This document shows positions 1 to 7,065 of a stretch of 10,283 nt of DNA, one piece after another; positions within the stretch are counted from its first letter, which is position 1, and each line of letters begins with the position of its first letter. The stretch covers positions 1-10,283 of the forward strand of contig JAXEXP010000114.1 in assembly GCA_034113365.1 (NCBI GenBank), written 5' to 3'. Below the pieces are notes generated by a model. It was not told where the DNA came from and ran no database searches. It worked only from the letters and a program-made list of their open reading frames with translations. Source of the DNA: Spyradocola sp034113365. Lineage in GTDB: Bacteria; Bacillota; Clostridia; Christensenellales; UBA1750. The position numbers and the translations under genes were made by a program.

Positions 1-355
1 GTCTTCCTCTCTGGTCACAGATACCATCCGCGAGGCTCTGAAACAAGAAAAGGTCACTGGTGGACTCGCGCTCCACAGTGACCAGGGGTCTCAATACACA
101 TCCCAAGCATACTTCGACCTGACTCAAGGATACCATGTTTCTCCGTCCATGTCCAGTCCTGGCTGCCCTTACGACAACGCTGCTATGGAGAATTTCTTTG
201 GCACCTTGAAAACGGAATGTTTGTACCGCGCTCACTTCACCTCTCGATCTGATGTTGAGCAACTCGTTTCAGAGTATATTCATTTCTACAATTTCGAGCG
301 CATTTCACTCAAAAATGGCCTCACCCCGGTTGAAATCCGGGGCAAGGCCGCGTAA
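1..355 (+). CDS. IS3-family transposase (OrfB, DDE integrase core), C-terminal part
   Basis: This is the last 116 residues of an IS3-family (IS150-like) OrfB transposase; the 5' end lies outside the window and the frame is open from base 2. The catalytic core is visible: the second catalytic Asp in LHSDQGSQYTS (Asp 26 of the visible part) and the catalytic Glu in AAMENFFGTLKTE (Glu 62), followed seven residues later by the conserved Lys. The segment SPGCPYDNAAMENFF and the end YIHFYNFERI...GLTPVEIR are typical of the rve domain of this family. The reading frame is intact to a TAA stop, so the visible part is not obviously decayed. The programmed frameshift between OrfA and OrfB lies upstream and cannot be judged. 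Base composition is lower in GC than in the adjacent fhs gene, which fits an acquired element. Confidence 0.93.
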   Translation, partial: SSSLVTDTIREALKQEKVTGGLALHSDQGSQYTSQAYFDLTQGYHVSPSMSSPGCPYDNAAMENFFGTLKTECLYRAHFTSRSDVEQLVSEYIHFYNFERISLKNGLTPVEIRGKAA

Positions 356-414
356 ACTGTTATTATCTGCAACAGGTCGTTTATTTCTTTGTCTGTTGTT
401 CAGGGAACAGTCCA
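1..414 (+). mobile_element. 3' end of an IS3-family insertion sequence
   Basis: The element contains the transposase end plus about 60 bases of noncoding tail. The tail ends in GGGAACAGTCCA (403-414), which read on the minus strand begins TGGACTGTTCCC. Many IS3/IS150-group elements start or end with TGGACTG, so I place the right terminus at base 414, although CA at 415-416 would also be possible. The left end is outside the window, so the inverted repeat partner and the target duplication cannot be checked. Confidence 0.6.
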
Positions 415-449
415 CAGACGGATATCCTCTTTTTGATTGTCGCAAGCGA

Positions 450-2102
450 TCAGAACAGACCGACGACCTCGCCGTTCTCGTCAATATCGATGGCCTCCGC
501 CGCGGGGACCTTGGGCAGGCCGGGCATCGCGATGATCTCGCCGGTAAAGGCCACGACAAAGCCCGCGCCGGCGGACAAGCGCACCTGGCGCACCGTGATG
601 GTGAAGTCCTCCGGGCGGCCCACCTTCTTGGCATCGTCGGACAGGGAATACTGCGTCTTGGCCACGCACACGGGCAGGTTGCCCAGCGCGTCGTACTTCT
701 TGAGCTGCGTCTTGACGCCCGCGGCAAAGGACACGTTCTTCGCGCCGTAGACGCGCGTGGCGATGGCGCGGATTTTGTTCTCCAGCGTGTCCTCCAGCGG
801 ATAGGAGAAGGTCAGCTGGCTGGGCTGCTCGACCAGGCGCAGCACCTCTTCGGCCAGCTCCACGCCGCCTTCGCCGCCCTTGGCCCACACGTCGCACAGC
901 TTGACGTTGACGCCCAGCGCCTTGAGCTTCTCCTCCACCAGGTCCAGCTCGGCCTGCGTGTCGGTGACAAAGCGGTTCAGCGCCACCACCACGGGCATGG
1001 AGTACACCCGCTGCATGTTCTCCACATGCTTGAGCAGGTTGCCGATGCCCTTCTCCAGCGCGGGCAAGTTCTCAGCGCCCAGCTCCGCCTTGGGCACGCC
1101 GCCGTGGCACTTGAGCGCGCGCACCGTGGCCACGATGACCACCGCGCTGGGCGCAAGGCCCGCCATGCGGCACTTGATGTCCAGGAACTTCTCCGCGCCA
1201 AGGTCCGCGCCGAAGCCAGCCTCGGTCACGCAGTAGTCGCCCAGCTTGAGCGCCGTGCGCGTGGCGATGACGGAGTTGCAGCCATGGGCGATGTTGGCAA
1301 AGGGGCCGCCGTGCACCAGCGCGGGCGTGCCCTCCAGCGTCTGGACGAGGTTGGGCTTGAGCGCCTCCTTGAGCAGCACGGCCATCGCGCCCTGCGCGTG
1401 GATGTCCGCCGCGGTCACGGGCTGGTTGTCGAAGGTGTACGCCACCACGATGCGGGCCAGGCGCGCCTTGAGGTCCTCCATGTCGCTGGCCAGGCAGAAC
1501 ACCGCCATGACCTCGGAGGCCGCAGTGATGTCAAAGCCGTCGGAGCGGGGCATGCCGTTGTTCTTGCCGCCCAGGCCCGTCAGGATGTCGCGCAGCTGAC
1601 GGTCGTTCATGTCCATGCAGCGGCGCCAGCAGACGCGGCGCGGGTCGATGTTCAGCTTGTTGCCCTGCTGGATGTGGTTGTCCACCATGGCGGCCAGCAG
1701 ATTGTTGGCTGCGGTGATGGCGTGCAGGTCGCCGGTAAAGTGCAGGTTGATGTCCTCCATGGGGATGACCTGCGCCCAGCCGCCGCCCGCCGCGCCGCCC
1801 TTGACGCCGAACACCGGCCCCAGCGAGGGCTCGCGCAGCGCGAGGATGGACTTCTTGCCCAGCTTGCGCAGGCCGTCGGCAAGGCCGATGGACACGGTGG
1901 TCTTGCCCTCGCCCGCGGGCGTGGGGTTGATAGCCGTGACCAGGATCAGCTTGCCGTTCTCGTGTGCCGGCACCTTGGCCGGGTCTATCTTGGCCTTGTA
2001 GTGGCCGTAGGGCTCGATGCAGTCCGCATCCAATCCGATGGACGCCGCGACGTCCACGATTTTCCTGGGCTGTACCGAGCGTGCGATCTCAATATCCGTC
2101 AT
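450..2102 (-). CDS. fhs: Formate--tetrahydrofolate ligase
   Basis: This cytoplasmic enzyme makes 10-formyl-tetrahydrofolate from formate, ATP and tetrahydrofolate, feeding purine synthesis and, in acetogens, the methyl branch of CO2 fixation. The 550-residue length is normal for the family. The ATP-binding loop TPAGEGKT is at residues 61-68. The first family signature, REPSLGPVFGVKGGAAGGG, is at 90-108, with Trp where most members have Tyr immediately after. The second signature, VATVRALKCHGG, is at 324-335. The C-terminal part carries the usual MPGLPKVPAA segment (526-535). The ATG at 2100-2102 is preceded by AAGGAG (2115-2120) at a rather long 12-base spacing. A strong sigma-A promoter lies about 45 bases upstream, so the gene has its own short-leader transcript. 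An IS3 element ends 35 bases beyond the stop. Single-carbon housekeeping is certain; a Wood-Ljungdahl role cannot be inferred from this gene alone. Confidence 0.98.
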   Translation of the reverse strand: MTDIEIARSVQPRKIVDVAASIGLDADCIEPYGHYKAKIDPAKVPAHENGKLILVTAINPTPAGEGKTTVSIGLADGLRKLGKKSILALREPSLGPVFGVKGGAAGGGWAQVIPMEDINLHFTGDLHAITAANNLLAAMVDNHIQQGNKLNIDPRRVCWRRCMDMNDRQLRDILTGLGGKNNGMPRSDGFDITAASEVMAVFCLASDMEDLKARLARIVVAYTFDNQPVTAADIHAQGAMAVLLKEALKPNLVQTLEGTPALVHGGPFANIAHGCNSVIATRTALKLGDYCVTEAGFGADLGAEKFLDIKCRMAGLAPSAVVIVATVRALKCHGGVPKAELGAENLPALEKGIGNLLKHVENMQRVYSMPVVVALNRFVTDTQAELDLVEEKLKALGVNVKLCDVWAKGGEGGVELAEEVLRLVEQPSQLTFSYPLEDTLENKIRAIATRVYGAKNVSFAAGVKTQLKKYDALGNLPVCVAKTQYSLSDDAKKVGRPEDFTITVRQVRLSAGAGFVVAFTGEIIAMPGLPKVPAAEAIDIDENGEVVGLF

Positions 2103-2147
2103 CTTAACTCACTGCTCCTTCGCGTATTCAGGGTTGTTGATACCAAC

Positions 2148-2176
2148 ATTATACACGTTTTTTCTTGTATTGTCAC
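2148..2176 (-). promoter_or_regulatory. Sigma-A promoter of fhs
   Basis: On the minus strand there is a -35 box GTGACA (2171-2176), a 17-base spacer and a perfect -10 box TATAAT (2148-2153). The predicted start is near 2141, giving a leader of about 40 bases, too short for a riboswitch. Confidence 0.78.
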
Positions 2177-2264
2177 GGCATTTGCAGACGTTTTCGATGA
2201 GCGAAGAAAAAACGTTCAGCAAATTTCGAGCGAAGCGAGAAATCTCTCAGTACTCTGCGTTCGC
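2177..2264. other. AT-richer spacer between the lactonase gene and the fhs promoter
   Basis: This 88-base spacer holds a 7-base inverted repeat, ACGTTTT (2188-2194) with AAAACGT (2209-2215), and two copies of AGCGAAG (2200-2206 and 2229-2235). A third copy is inside the lactonase gene end (2274-2280). No GC stem followed by a T run is seen on the minus strand, so no intrinsic terminator for the lactonase gene can be claimed. Confidence 0.35.
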
Positions 2265-3128
2265 TTACCGCACAGCGAAGCGATTGGCCTTCATCCCGCG
2301 CACGCCCACGTCTGCCACAAACAGGCTGCCTGCCAGCGGGAATTTGTCCTTGGCAAAGGCCGCAGTGGAAATAAAGAGCTTATCCAGCTTTTCTCCGCCG
2401 AATGTAGGACAGGAGGAGCAGGGTGCGGGGACTTCCACCTTCATCAGCTTCTCACCGGTGATCTCGTCGTAGCGGGAAACCTGACCGCCGCCCCACTGCG
2501 CGACCCACAGCTTGCCTTCTGCGTCCACGGTCATGCCGTCAGGGCCGCCCTCCTCGGGTGCAGCCTGTGTAAAGTCCACTACCACGCGTCGGTTGTCGAT
2601 ATTTCCGGTCTCCTCATCATAATCGAAGGCCCAGACGGCCTTTGAAGGGGTATCGATGAAGTACATGGTCTTGTGATCAGGGCTCCAGCCCATGCCGTTT
2701 GCACACTTTAGTCCGCCGATGATGCTCTCGGCCGTGCCGTCAGGGCGGACGCGGTAGAGCGCACCCACCTGGTCCGGCGTCATGGGCATCGTACCCTGCC
2801 ACATGTTGCCCGCGGGGTCGGGCTTGCCGTCGTTGCCGCGCACCTCAGGGCGGTCGGCCTCCAGCGGTGCGAACAGCTCCAGCGCCGCGCTGTCCGGGTC
2901 GAACAGGTACAGCCCGTCCTCCAGCGCCACGACCAGGCGGTCGCCCTGCGTCAGGCCCACCGTGCCGATGCGGCTGGGCATGTCCCAGCAGGTATCTGCG
3001 CCGTCCATCGTCGCGCGGTGCAATTTCTTGCCCTCGATGTCCACAAAGAACAGCACGCCGCGCCGGTCGTCCCACAGCGGGCCCTCGCCGAGCACCGCCA
3101 CATTTTTGAGAAATACCTCTGCCTTCAT
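2265..3128 (-). CDS. SMP-30/gluconolactonase family sugar lactonase
   Basis: This is a six-bladed beta-propeller hydrolase expected to open sugar lactones (gluconolactone type) using one bound divalent cation in the cytoplasm. The 287-residue length matches the family. Family metal ligands can be placed by comparison with SMP-30: Glu 15 in LGEGPLW, Asn 144 in CANGM and Asp 197 in GPDGM. The substrate-binding Arg and Asn fall in VRGNDGKPDPAGNMWQGTM (Arg 97, Asn 99). There is no signal peptide. The start is supported by AGGAGGG (3137-3143) eight bases before the ATG. It points the same way as fhs, but 162 bases and an fhs promoter separate them, so the two are probably separate units. I saw no convincing promoter or terminator of its own. 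The exact lactone substrate is not predictable; other members hydrolyse xylono-, arabino- or organophosphate substrates. Confidence 0.93.
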   Translation of the reverse strand: MKAEVFLKNVAVLGEGPLWDDRRGVLFFVDIEGKKLHRATMDGADTCWDMPSRIGTVGLTQGDRLVVALEDGLYLFDPDSAALELFAPLEADRPEVRGNDGKPDPAGNMWQGTMPMTPDQVGALYRVRPDGTAESIIGGLKCANGMGWSPDHKTMYFIDTPSKAVWAFDYDEETGNIDNRRVVVDFTQAAPEEGGPDGMTVDAEGKLWVAQWGGGQVSRYDEITGEKLMKVEVPAPCSSCPTFGGEKLDKLFISTAAFAKDKFPLAGSLFVADVGVRGMKANRFAVR

Positions 3129-3241
3129 CGATGTTTCCCTCCTGAATTCTGTGAATTTTTATCTGTATAAAAGGATTTTCTGACGCGCGCAGCGTATCTT
3201 CTACACCGGGCGGACTCATCCGCGCCCTGGAGGTGTCTATG

Positions 3242-3751
3242 ATGACGCGCATGCGCATTTTCTGGTCCATCTACTGCATACTGCTGGGGATCCTGCTGCT
3301 GGTCAAGCTGCTGTTCCGGCTGGACTTCAACGGCTGGGCGGCTGCGCTGGCGCTCCTGCTGCTGCAAAGCGGGCTGTTCCTGATCACGGGCGGCTTTGGC
3401 CTTGCCGCGCACCGGCATGAGCAGGGCGGCGGCAACTACCTGTTCTTCAACGGCACCATCGCTCTGGACGGCTCGGAGCCCGCCGTGAACATACTCTTTG
3501 CCAACGCCACGGTGGAGCTCATCCCGCCGCTGAACCGCCTGACCAGCATCACCTGCCTGTTTGGCAGCGCGACCATCTGCGTGCCGCAGGGCTGCTCGGT
3601 GCGCGCGGTGTGCGAGACGGCGTTCGGCGCCATCTCCACGCCCTCGGGCGCATTGCCCGGCTTTGGCGACCGCGTGTTCATCGTGGGCGACGGCCTCCGC
3701 ACCCAGCTGGAAGTCCGCTGCCTGTTCGGTCAGGTGACGCTGCTCGACTGA
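3242..3751 (+). CDS. Two-TM membrane protein with LiaF-like beta-rich C-terminal domain
   Basis: A 169-residue protein with two hydrophobic segments near the N-terminus (about residues 7-25 and 31-55), so probably anchored in the cytoplasmic membrane. The remainder is beta-rich with a repeating pattern: FANATVEL, CLFGSATICVP, TAFGAISTP and CLFGQVTLLD. This regular FG-x-hydrophobic repeat after two N-terminal TM segments resembles LiaF/YvqF-type proteins of the Firmicute cell-envelope stress response, but it is short and no LiaRS two-component genes are in the window. I infer a relationship in fold only. The start chosen is the ATG at 3242, seven bases after GGAGGT (3229-3234). The in-frame GTG at 3233 overlaps the ribosome binding site, and the ATG at 3239 is only four bases from it. 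A possible weak -10 (TATAAA, 3166-3171) lies upstream. The gene is transcribed alone, divergent from the lactonase and tail-to-tail with the esterase. Confidence 0.8.
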   Translation: MTRMRIFWSIYCILLGILLLVKLLFRLDFNGWAAALALLLLQSGLFLITGGFGLAAHRHEQGGGNYLFFNGTIALDGSEPAVNILFANATVELIPPLNRLTSITCLFGSATICVPQGCSVRAVCETAFGAISTPSGALPGFGDRVFIVGDGLRTQLEVRCLFGQVTLLD

Positions 3752-3776
3752 GCGCCCATACAGCAGAAGTTCCGCA

Positions 3777-3814
3777 ATGTCCGCCGGTGTCAAGCCGCGC
3801 GGACATTCCTTTTT
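3777..3814 (+). terminator. Intrinsic terminator after the LiaF-like gene
   Basis: The stem is ATGTCCGC (3777-3784) with GCGGACAT (3799-3806), continued inside by CGG/CCG around a 7-base loop with one bulged C. It is followed by TCC and a T run (3810-3814). The T run is only on the plus-strand side, so it should stop the membrane-protein transcript but is not a good terminator for the convergent six-gene operon. Confidence 0.8.
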
Positions 3815-3822
3815 ATGCGCGA

Positions 3823-4620
3823 TCAGAAGCCGTGGTGCTTTAAGAACGCGCCCAGCAGGCCGCTCCAGCTGTCCGCGCCGGGGGCTTGCTCGCTGCCCAG
3901 GCCGATGCCGTGCGGGCCGAAGGGATAGACGTGCAGCTCCACCGGCACGTTGCAGTCGGCGCAGCGCTGCGCGAACTCGATGCTCAGCTCCACGGGCACC
4001 AGCGGGTCGGCTGCGGTGTGCCACAGGAAGGTGGGCGGCGTGGCGGGCGAGATGTGGTACTCGGGCGAGTAGGCGCGCGCCTCGTAGATGTCCACGTCGC
4101 ACTTGCCCGTCATGGCCTCGTTGAAGGAGGCGTAGCGCATGCGGTTGATGTTGAGCGCGCCGTAGCAGGGCGCGATGGCGTCGGGGCGGGAGCTCATGCG
4201 CTCCACGGGGTCGGGCGCGCGGTCGTAGCCCATGTCCCAGTGCGTGCCGCACATGCCCGTCAGATGGCCGCCCGCGGAGAAGCCCATGATGCCCACATGC
4301 TGCGCGTCTACGCGGAAGTCCTTGGCCAGATAGCGCACCAGCCGAATGGCGCGCTGCGCATCCTCCAGCATCACGGGCATGTGATAGGGCGCGACGCGGT
4401 AGTCCAGCACAAAGGCGTGGATGCCCAGCTCGTTCAGGCGCTGCGCGACGGGCGCACCCTCGTGTTCGGCCTTCATGGTGTAGCCGCCGCCGGGCGCAAC
4501 GATCATCGCGCCGTGCACCGCACCGTCGTCCACAAGGAAGGGCGTGATGGACGGGCGCTCCTGCCCGATGCCCTCGTCAAAATAGGGCGTTTCGTTTTCC
4601 CACAGATAGATCTTATCCAT
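3823..4620 (-). CDS. Alpha/beta-hydrolase (acetyl-esterase/xylan-esterase type), copy 2 of tandem pair
   Basis: A 265-residue serine hydrolase of the BD-FAE/acetylxylan-esterase-like branch of the alpha/beta-hydrolase fold, expected to remove acetyl or other acyl groups from sugars in the cytoplasm (no signal peptide). The oxyanion-hole segment APGGGY is at 42-47. The nucleophile elbow GFSAGG puts catalytic Ser at 115; Asp 205 in HTAADPLVP and His 237 in FGPHGIGLG complete the triad. ATG is eight bases from a GGAGGTG ribosome binding site (4629-4635). It is the last gene of the operon, 18 bases after its paralogue. The two copies share long blocks such as HEGAPVAQR, FVLDYRVAPY, DAQRAIR and SSRPDA, so they come from a tandem duplication. 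Divergence is concentrated in the cap-like stretch around residues 150-195, which may mean different acyl substrates. The substrate itself is unknown. Confidence 0.92.
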   Translation of the reverse strand: MDKIYLWENETPYFDEGIGQERPSITPFLVDDGAVHGAMIVAPGGGYTMKAEHEGAPVAQRLNELGIHAFVLDYRVAPYHMPVMLEDAQRAIRLVRYLAKDFRVDAQHVGIMGFSAGGHLTGMCGTHWDMGYDRAPDPVERMSSRPDAIAPCYGALNINRMRYASFNEAMTGKCDVDIYEARAYSPEYHISPATPPTFLWHTAADPLVPVELSIEFAQRCADCNVPVELHVYPFGPHGIGLGSEQAPGADSWSGLLGAFLKHHGF

Positions 4621-4638
4621 TTTTACCGCACCTCCCCG

Positions 4639-5430
4639 TCAGAATCCCAGCGTGTTCAGGAAATCGCCCAGCAGCGCGCTCCACTGCTCCGCCAGCGGCG
4701 AGCGCTCGTCGCCAAGCCCCACGCCGTGCGGCCCGTAGGGGAATACGTGCATCGACACCGGCACGTTGTGCGCCACCAGCGCCTTGGCAAGGCGCAGGCT
4801 GTTCTCCACCGGCACCGCGCCGTCCTCGGCCGTGTGCCACAGGAACGCGGGCGGCGTGCTCTCGTTGACCTGGAATTCCGCGGTGAGGCGGCGCAGCTGC
4901 GCGGGATTCAGCTCCTCGCCCAGCAGGTTGTGCGCGCTGCCCTCGTGCCAGAAATGCGTCAGGCTCGCCACCGGGTAACACGGCACGAACGCGTCGGGAC
5001 GGCTGCTCACCCGGTCGATGGGATCGACGGCGGCGACGTCGCCCGCGTCCCACAGCGTCGCGGCGGTGCACACCAGGCTGCCGCCCGCAGAGAAGCCCAG
5101 TATTGCGATCTTGTCAGGCTTGATGTGCCATTCCTGCGCGTGATAGCGCACAAAGCGGATCGCGCGCTGCGCGTCCATCAGCGGCACGGGATGGCGGTAA
5201 GGCGCCACGCGGTAGTCCAGCACGAACGCGTGGAAGCCCAGCTCGTTCATGCGCTGCGCGACGGGCGCGCCCTCGTGGTCGGCCTTCATCACATAAGCGC
5301 CGCCCGGACAGACGATCACCGCGCCGCGCGCTTCGTCGCCCGGCAGCAGAAAGGGCGTCAGCGTGGGCTCCGGCTGGCCGTATGCCGCGTCAAACAGCGG
5401 CGTCTTTTCCCAGAGTTTGAGCTTTTCCAT
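4639..5430 (-). CDS. Alpha/beta-hydrolase (acetyl-esterase/xylan-esterase type), copy 1 of tandem pair
   Basis: A 263-residue paralogue of the next gene downstream. The oxyanion segment CPGGAY is at 41-46. The triad is Ser 114 in GFSAGG, Asp 203 in HTAEDGAVPVE and His 235 in YGPHGVGLG. The protein is complete, without a signal peptide, and of normal length for small cytoplasmic sugar esterases of this group. AAGGAGG (5439-5445) lies eight bases before the ATG, inside the 18-base gap that follows the HAD-IIA phosphatase stop codon, so translation coupling is likely. Compared with its partner, the region between the nucleophile and the acid (about residues 152-192, containing FWHEGSAHNLLGEELNP) differs in sequence, while the core is well conserved. 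Deacetylation of carbohydrate imported for the neighbouring GH32 enzyme is a reasonable but untested role. Confidence 0.92.
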   Translation of the reverse strand: MEKLKLWEKTPLFDAAYGQPEPTLTPFLLPGDEARGAVIVCPGGAYVMKADHEGAPVAQRMNELGFHAFVLDYRVAPYRHPVPLMDAQRAIRFVRYHAQEWHIKPDKIAILGFSAGGSLVCTAATLWDAGDVAAVDPIDRVSSRPDAFVPCYPVASLTHFWHEGSAHNLLGEELNPAQLRRLTAEFQVNESTPPAFLWHTAEDGAVPVENSLRLAKALVAHNVPVSMHVFPYGPHGVGLGDERSPLAEQWSALLGDFLNTLGF

Positions 5431-5448
5431 TGCAAAAGCCTCCTTGCT

Positions 5449-6267
5449 TTACAGATAGGGGATCATGTCCCCGAGCGTGCCGAAGATGAGGTCGGGCTCG
5501 ATGCCGTAGGTTTCGATGTCGGAAAGCGTGCTCTCGCCGCTGAGCACCAGGATCGCGCACAGCCCGTGGTCGACGCCGGTGCGCACGTCGGTGTAGAGGC
5601 GGTCGCCCACCATCGCCAGCTGCCCCGGCGCAAGCCCGGTGCGCTGCTGCGCGGCGCGGACGATCTCGCCGTAGGGCTTGCCGATGATCACGTCCGCCTT
5701 TCTGCCCGCCGACGCCTCGATGAACGCCATGATCGCCCCGATGTCCGGGATGAAGCCCGTCTCGGTGGGGCAGTTGAAGTCCGGGTGCGTGGCGATGTAG
5801 GGCAGCCCGGCGCGCACGAGGTCGCAAACGCGCGTCATCTTGGCGTAATCCAGCGTGGTGTCAAAGCCCACGAGCACCAGCTCGGGGTTCTGGTCGTCCA
5901 GCACTATGCCGTGCGCGATCATCTCCTGCCGCAGCGAGTCGTTGCCCAGCAGGAACACGCGCTTTCCGGGGTATTCGCGGTTCAGGTACTGCGCCGCCGC
6001 CTGCCCGGAGGTGAGGATGTGGCGCTCGTCGGTGGAAAGCCCCAGCCTGCGCAGCTTTTCCACGTAATGGGCGACGCTGCGCGAGGAATTGTTGGTCAGG
6101 AACATGTAGCTGCGCCCCGTGCGCTCCAGCGCCTGCAGGAACTCCATCGAGCCGGGCAGCACGCGGTCGCCCAGATAGAAGGTGCCGTCCATGTCCAGCA
6201 GGAAGGTGCGTACGCCCGCCAGCGCCCGCCTGATCTGCTCCCCGCTCTTTTCATCCGGTCGCTTCAT
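5449..6267 (-). CDS. HAD-IIA family sugar/nucleotide phosphatase (NagD-like)
   Basis: A 272-residue phosphatase of HAD subclass IIA, which includes NagD, AraL and p-nitrophenylphosphatases and generally dephosphorylates sugar phosphates or nucleoside monophosphates. All four motifs are present: LLDMDGTFYLG (nucleophile Asp 25 and general acid Asp 27), LTNNSSRS (Thr 58), IIGKP (Lys 197) and MVGDRLYTDV (Asp 222 and Asp 227). The large C2-type cap lies between motifs II and III. The ATG is preceded by GGAGGG (6275-6280) at seven bases. It follows the Nif3-like gene after 18 bases in the same operon. Presence beside a GH32 enzyme suggests release of inorganic phosphate from a sugar phosphate, as in AraL-type detoxification, but the substrate cannot be read from sequence. 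Confidence 0.94.
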   Translation of the reverse strand: MKRPDEKSGEQIRRALAGVRTFLLDMDGTFYLGDRVLPGSMEFLQALERTGRSYMFLTNNSSRSVAHYVEKLRRLGLSTDERHILTSGQAAAQYLNREYPGKRVFLLGNDSLRQEMIAHGIVLDDQNPELVLVGFDTTLDYAKMTRVCDLVRAGLPYIATHPDFNCPTETGFIPDIGAIMAFIEASAGRKADVIIGKPYGEIVRAAQQRTGLAPGQLAMVGDRLYTDVRTGVDHGLCAILVLSGESTLSDIETYGIEPDLIFGTLGDMIPYL

Positions 6268-6285
6268 GGCCGTTCCCTCCGATGT

Positions 6286-7062
6286 TTAGTAGGTGTAGAC
6301 CTCGCCGCACTCGAAGTAGCGCGTCGAAATGTCGGGATGCGCCTGCGCGATGCGCTGCGCGAGGTACTCCATGCCCGCGCGCTCGCTGCCCACGTGGCCG
6401 CAGGTGAGCATCGCGCGGTGCAGGCCCAGCTGCGCGGCATCGCGGACGTACTCGCAGATGCGCCACTCGCTGGTCTCGCCCACGATGAGCACCTCGCAGT
6501 CGGTGTCGCGCAGCATGCGATAGTGCCGGTCCTCGCCGTAGGCGCCGATCATCATGCACAGGCGGGTCATGGGCGTATCGAGGTCGCCCGTGCGGCGCAC
6601 GTGCGCGATGCCCCAGTATTTCTCCAGATCCGCGGCGATCTGCGCTGCGGTCATGGGCTGCTCGAGCGTCACCGCAAAGTGGCCGTCGTGGCTGCACGAC
6701 CACGGCAGCGCGTGCAGCTGCCCCGCGATGATGCCGTCGGGCGTGGCGGCGTGCGTGTGGTCGTGGAAGCGGTAGATGGTCATGCCCGTCTGCTCGACGA
6801 GCTGTTTCTTGCGCTGCATCACCGGGTCGTCCGGGATGTCGCCGCCGTGGTCGCGGTGGTCGTAATAGGTGGGCTCATGCGTGATGAGCAGATCCGCGCC
6901 CCAGGCGTGCGCCGCGCGCAGCACCTCGGGGGTGGCGATAAAGCAGGTGGCGACCTTATGCAGCTCGCGCTCGGGATCGCCGGCCTTCAAAGTGTCCACG
7001 GTATCGGCAACGGGCGCGTCCGCCGCCGCGCACAGCTCCTGCATCAGTTCCTTTGCCTTCAT
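6286..7062 (-). CDS. Nif3-like dinuclear metal-centre hexameric protein
   Basis: A 258-residue member of the Nif3/DUF34 family, which forms a toroidal hexamer with two metals per subunit; its biochemical role is not settled, although hydrolysis of cyclic or phosphorylated compounds has been proposed. Visible metal-site candidates are LLITHEPTYYDH (His 62), RFHDHTH (His 100, Asp 101, His 102, His 104) and the C-terminal GHVGSERAGMEYLA (His 223, Glu 227), the last being highly typical of the family. The N-terminal motif is THEP instead of the usual HHP, marking a divergent subfamily. Length corresponds to the short form without the PII-like insertion. Its AGGAGG site (7071-7076) lies inside the last codons of the GH32 gene, only three bases separate the genes, and translational coupling is nearly certain. 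Confidence 0.9.
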   Translation of the reverse strand: MKAKELMQELCAAADAPVADTVDTLKAGDPERELHKVATCFIATPEVLRAAHAWGADLLITHEPTYYDHRDHGGDIPDDPVMQRKKQLVEQTGMTIYRFHDHTHAATPDGIIAGQLHALPWSCSHDGHFAVTLEQPMTAAQIAADLEKYWGIAHVRRTGDLDTPMTRLCMMIGAYGEDRHYRMLRDTDCEVLIVGETSEWRICEYVRDAAQLGLHRAMLTCGHVGSERAGMEYLAQRIAQAHPDISTRYFECGEVYTY

Positions 7063-7065
7063 GGT

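Noticed and set aside
2103..2147. A tetrahydrofolate riboswitch upstream of fhs
   Set aside because: The predicted leader is only about 40 bases and shows no pseudoknot or conserved core.
252..2645. A plus-strand open frame of 797 codons overlapping fhs and the lactonase
   Set aside because: It is again the antisense shadow of fhs and the lactonase, overlaps the IS3 transposase end in another frame, has a low-complexity translation and lacks a ribosome binding site.
3233..3241. GTG at 3233 or ATG at 3239 as start of the LiaF-like protein
   Set aside because: The GTG lies within the GGAGGT ribosome binding site itself and the ATG at 3239 is only four bases from it; the ATG at 3242 has ideal spacing.
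3750..3840. A minus-strand peptide segment reading HKKECPRGLTPADIAELLLYG between the convergent genes
   Set aside because: It looks protein-like by eye, but it has no start codon with a ribosome binding site, overlaps the terminator stem and the esterase end, and sits in a longer low-complexity shadow frame.
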